Source of the DNA: Burkholderiales bacterium
GTDB taxonomy: Bacteria > Pseudomonadota > Gammaproteobacteria > Burkholderiales > WYBJ01
DNA length: 64,000 bases
Direction of reading: 5' to 3'
NCBI GenBank assembly: GCA_022841915.1
Contig: JALHQN010000006.1
Location: 124,001-188,000, forward strand
Shown here: piece after piece, positions 63,789 to 64,000 of the stretch
How the letters are laid out: each line of letters starts with the position of its first letter
Position numbering within the stretch: the first letter of the stretch is position 1
Translations under genes and position numbers: made by a program
Notes under the pieces: model-generated
Databases searched by the model: none
Told to the model about the DNA's origin: nothing
The model's input: the letters and a program-made list of their open reading frames with translations, nothing else

Positions 63789-64000
63789 GTGACAGCCTCG
63801 TCCGTGCAGCCGGATGCATTGCGTTTTCCCGTCTGGCCACTCGTCGCCACCCTGGCGACACAATGTCTCGCGACCATGGCAGCCTTTTCGTTTCCCGCCG
63901 CAGCGCCCGAGATCGCGCGGGATCTGCAGGTACCGGGAACGCTGGTGGGTTTCTTCATTTCGATGGTCTACGGCGTTGGCATCGTCTCCGCGCTGCTCTC
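63789..64000 (+). CDS. MFS transporter, N-terminus only (cut by window edge)
   Basis: From a GTG at 63789 the frame stays open to the edge and encodes a short polar leader, then a hydrophobic helix (LVATLATQCLATMAAFSFPAAAPEIARDL) and the start of a second (TLVGFFISMVYGVGIVSALL). This is the first two helices of a major-facilitator transporter of the MFS_1 type. Which compound it carries cannot be told. Confidence 0.7.
   Translation, partial: MTASSVQPDALRFPVWPLVATLATQCLATMAAFSFPAAAPEIARDLQVPGTLVGFFISMVYGVGIVSALL

Overview
The window comes from a high-GC betaproteobacterium, most likely of the order Burkholderiales (Alcaligenaceae or Comamonadaceae type). The main reason is the very large number of periplasmic 'Bug' (TctC-type) solute receptors: twelve complete, one cut by the left edge, and one decayed fragment. 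PEP-CTERM secreted proteins and solo enzymes for organic-acid and amide breakdown fit the same picture. There is no phage, IS element, CRISPR array or rRNA operon. The only RNA gene I can support is tRNA-Leu(UAA) at 12325-12411.

Layout. 1-6.9 kb: an edge-truncated Bug receptor, then a tightly coupled two-gene module of a CHAT-protease/transglutaminase-like protein and an alpha/beta hydrolase, followed by an amino-acid binding protein, a carboxymuconolactone decarboxylase-like protein and a small phosphatase. 7-9 kb: two PEP-CTERM proteins, the second broken, around a YajD-like HNH protein. 9-12 kb: Bug receptor and MmgE/PrpD enzyme. 12-20.4 kb: a housekeeping block (tRNA-Leu, Bax-inhibitor-like protein, UppP, CorC-like transporter, ExoD, RlmN-like methylase, a CMD-Rieske fusion, CtaA). 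20.5-45.7 kb: an accessory catabolic region dominated by Bug receptors interleaved with MmgE/PrpD enzymes, an amidase, an M81 peptidase, an SDR, a 2-oxoglutarate oxygenase-like protein, an aminotransferase and a Tle1-like lipase. 46.3-53.1 kb: ankyrin protein, then an eight-gene operon with an ABC importer, a three-subunit nitrile hydratase/thiocyanate hydrolase-like enzyme, a cysteine hydrolase and a CobW GTPase. 53.2-64 kb: a glutaredoxin-DinB protein, asparaginase, a hydratase/ThiD/TenA/methyltransferase operon, a Bug/enoyl-CoA hydratase/flavin monooxygenase/Bug operon, and the start of an MFS transporter.

The most striking observation is that two unrelated genes are each interrupted by one in-frame TGA placed exactly where a redox cysteine is expected. 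One is a UGSC-family protein at 21573-23261 (motif U-G-R-C). The other is a glutaredoxin-DinB protein at 53220-53987 (motif U-S-S-C). In both, a short perfect hairpin lies just downstream at the spacing expected of a bacterial SECIS element. I read both as selenoproteins that ordinary gene callers would truncate. No selA, selB, selC or selD lies in the window, so the decoding machinery has to be sought elsewhere in the genome.

The second notable module is the CHAT-transglutaminase/alpha-beta hydrolase pair at 937-4736, which looks like a protease-controlled lipase or conflict system. The third is the split-beta nitrile hydratase operon, which gives a coherent path: import, hydration by a cobalt-type enzyme, amide hydrolysis, and metal delivery by CobW. 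The window contains no recognisable DNA-binding regulator and no TctA/TctB membrane subunits for any of the Bug receptors. All functions are inferred from sequence patterns recognised by eye; no database search was run.
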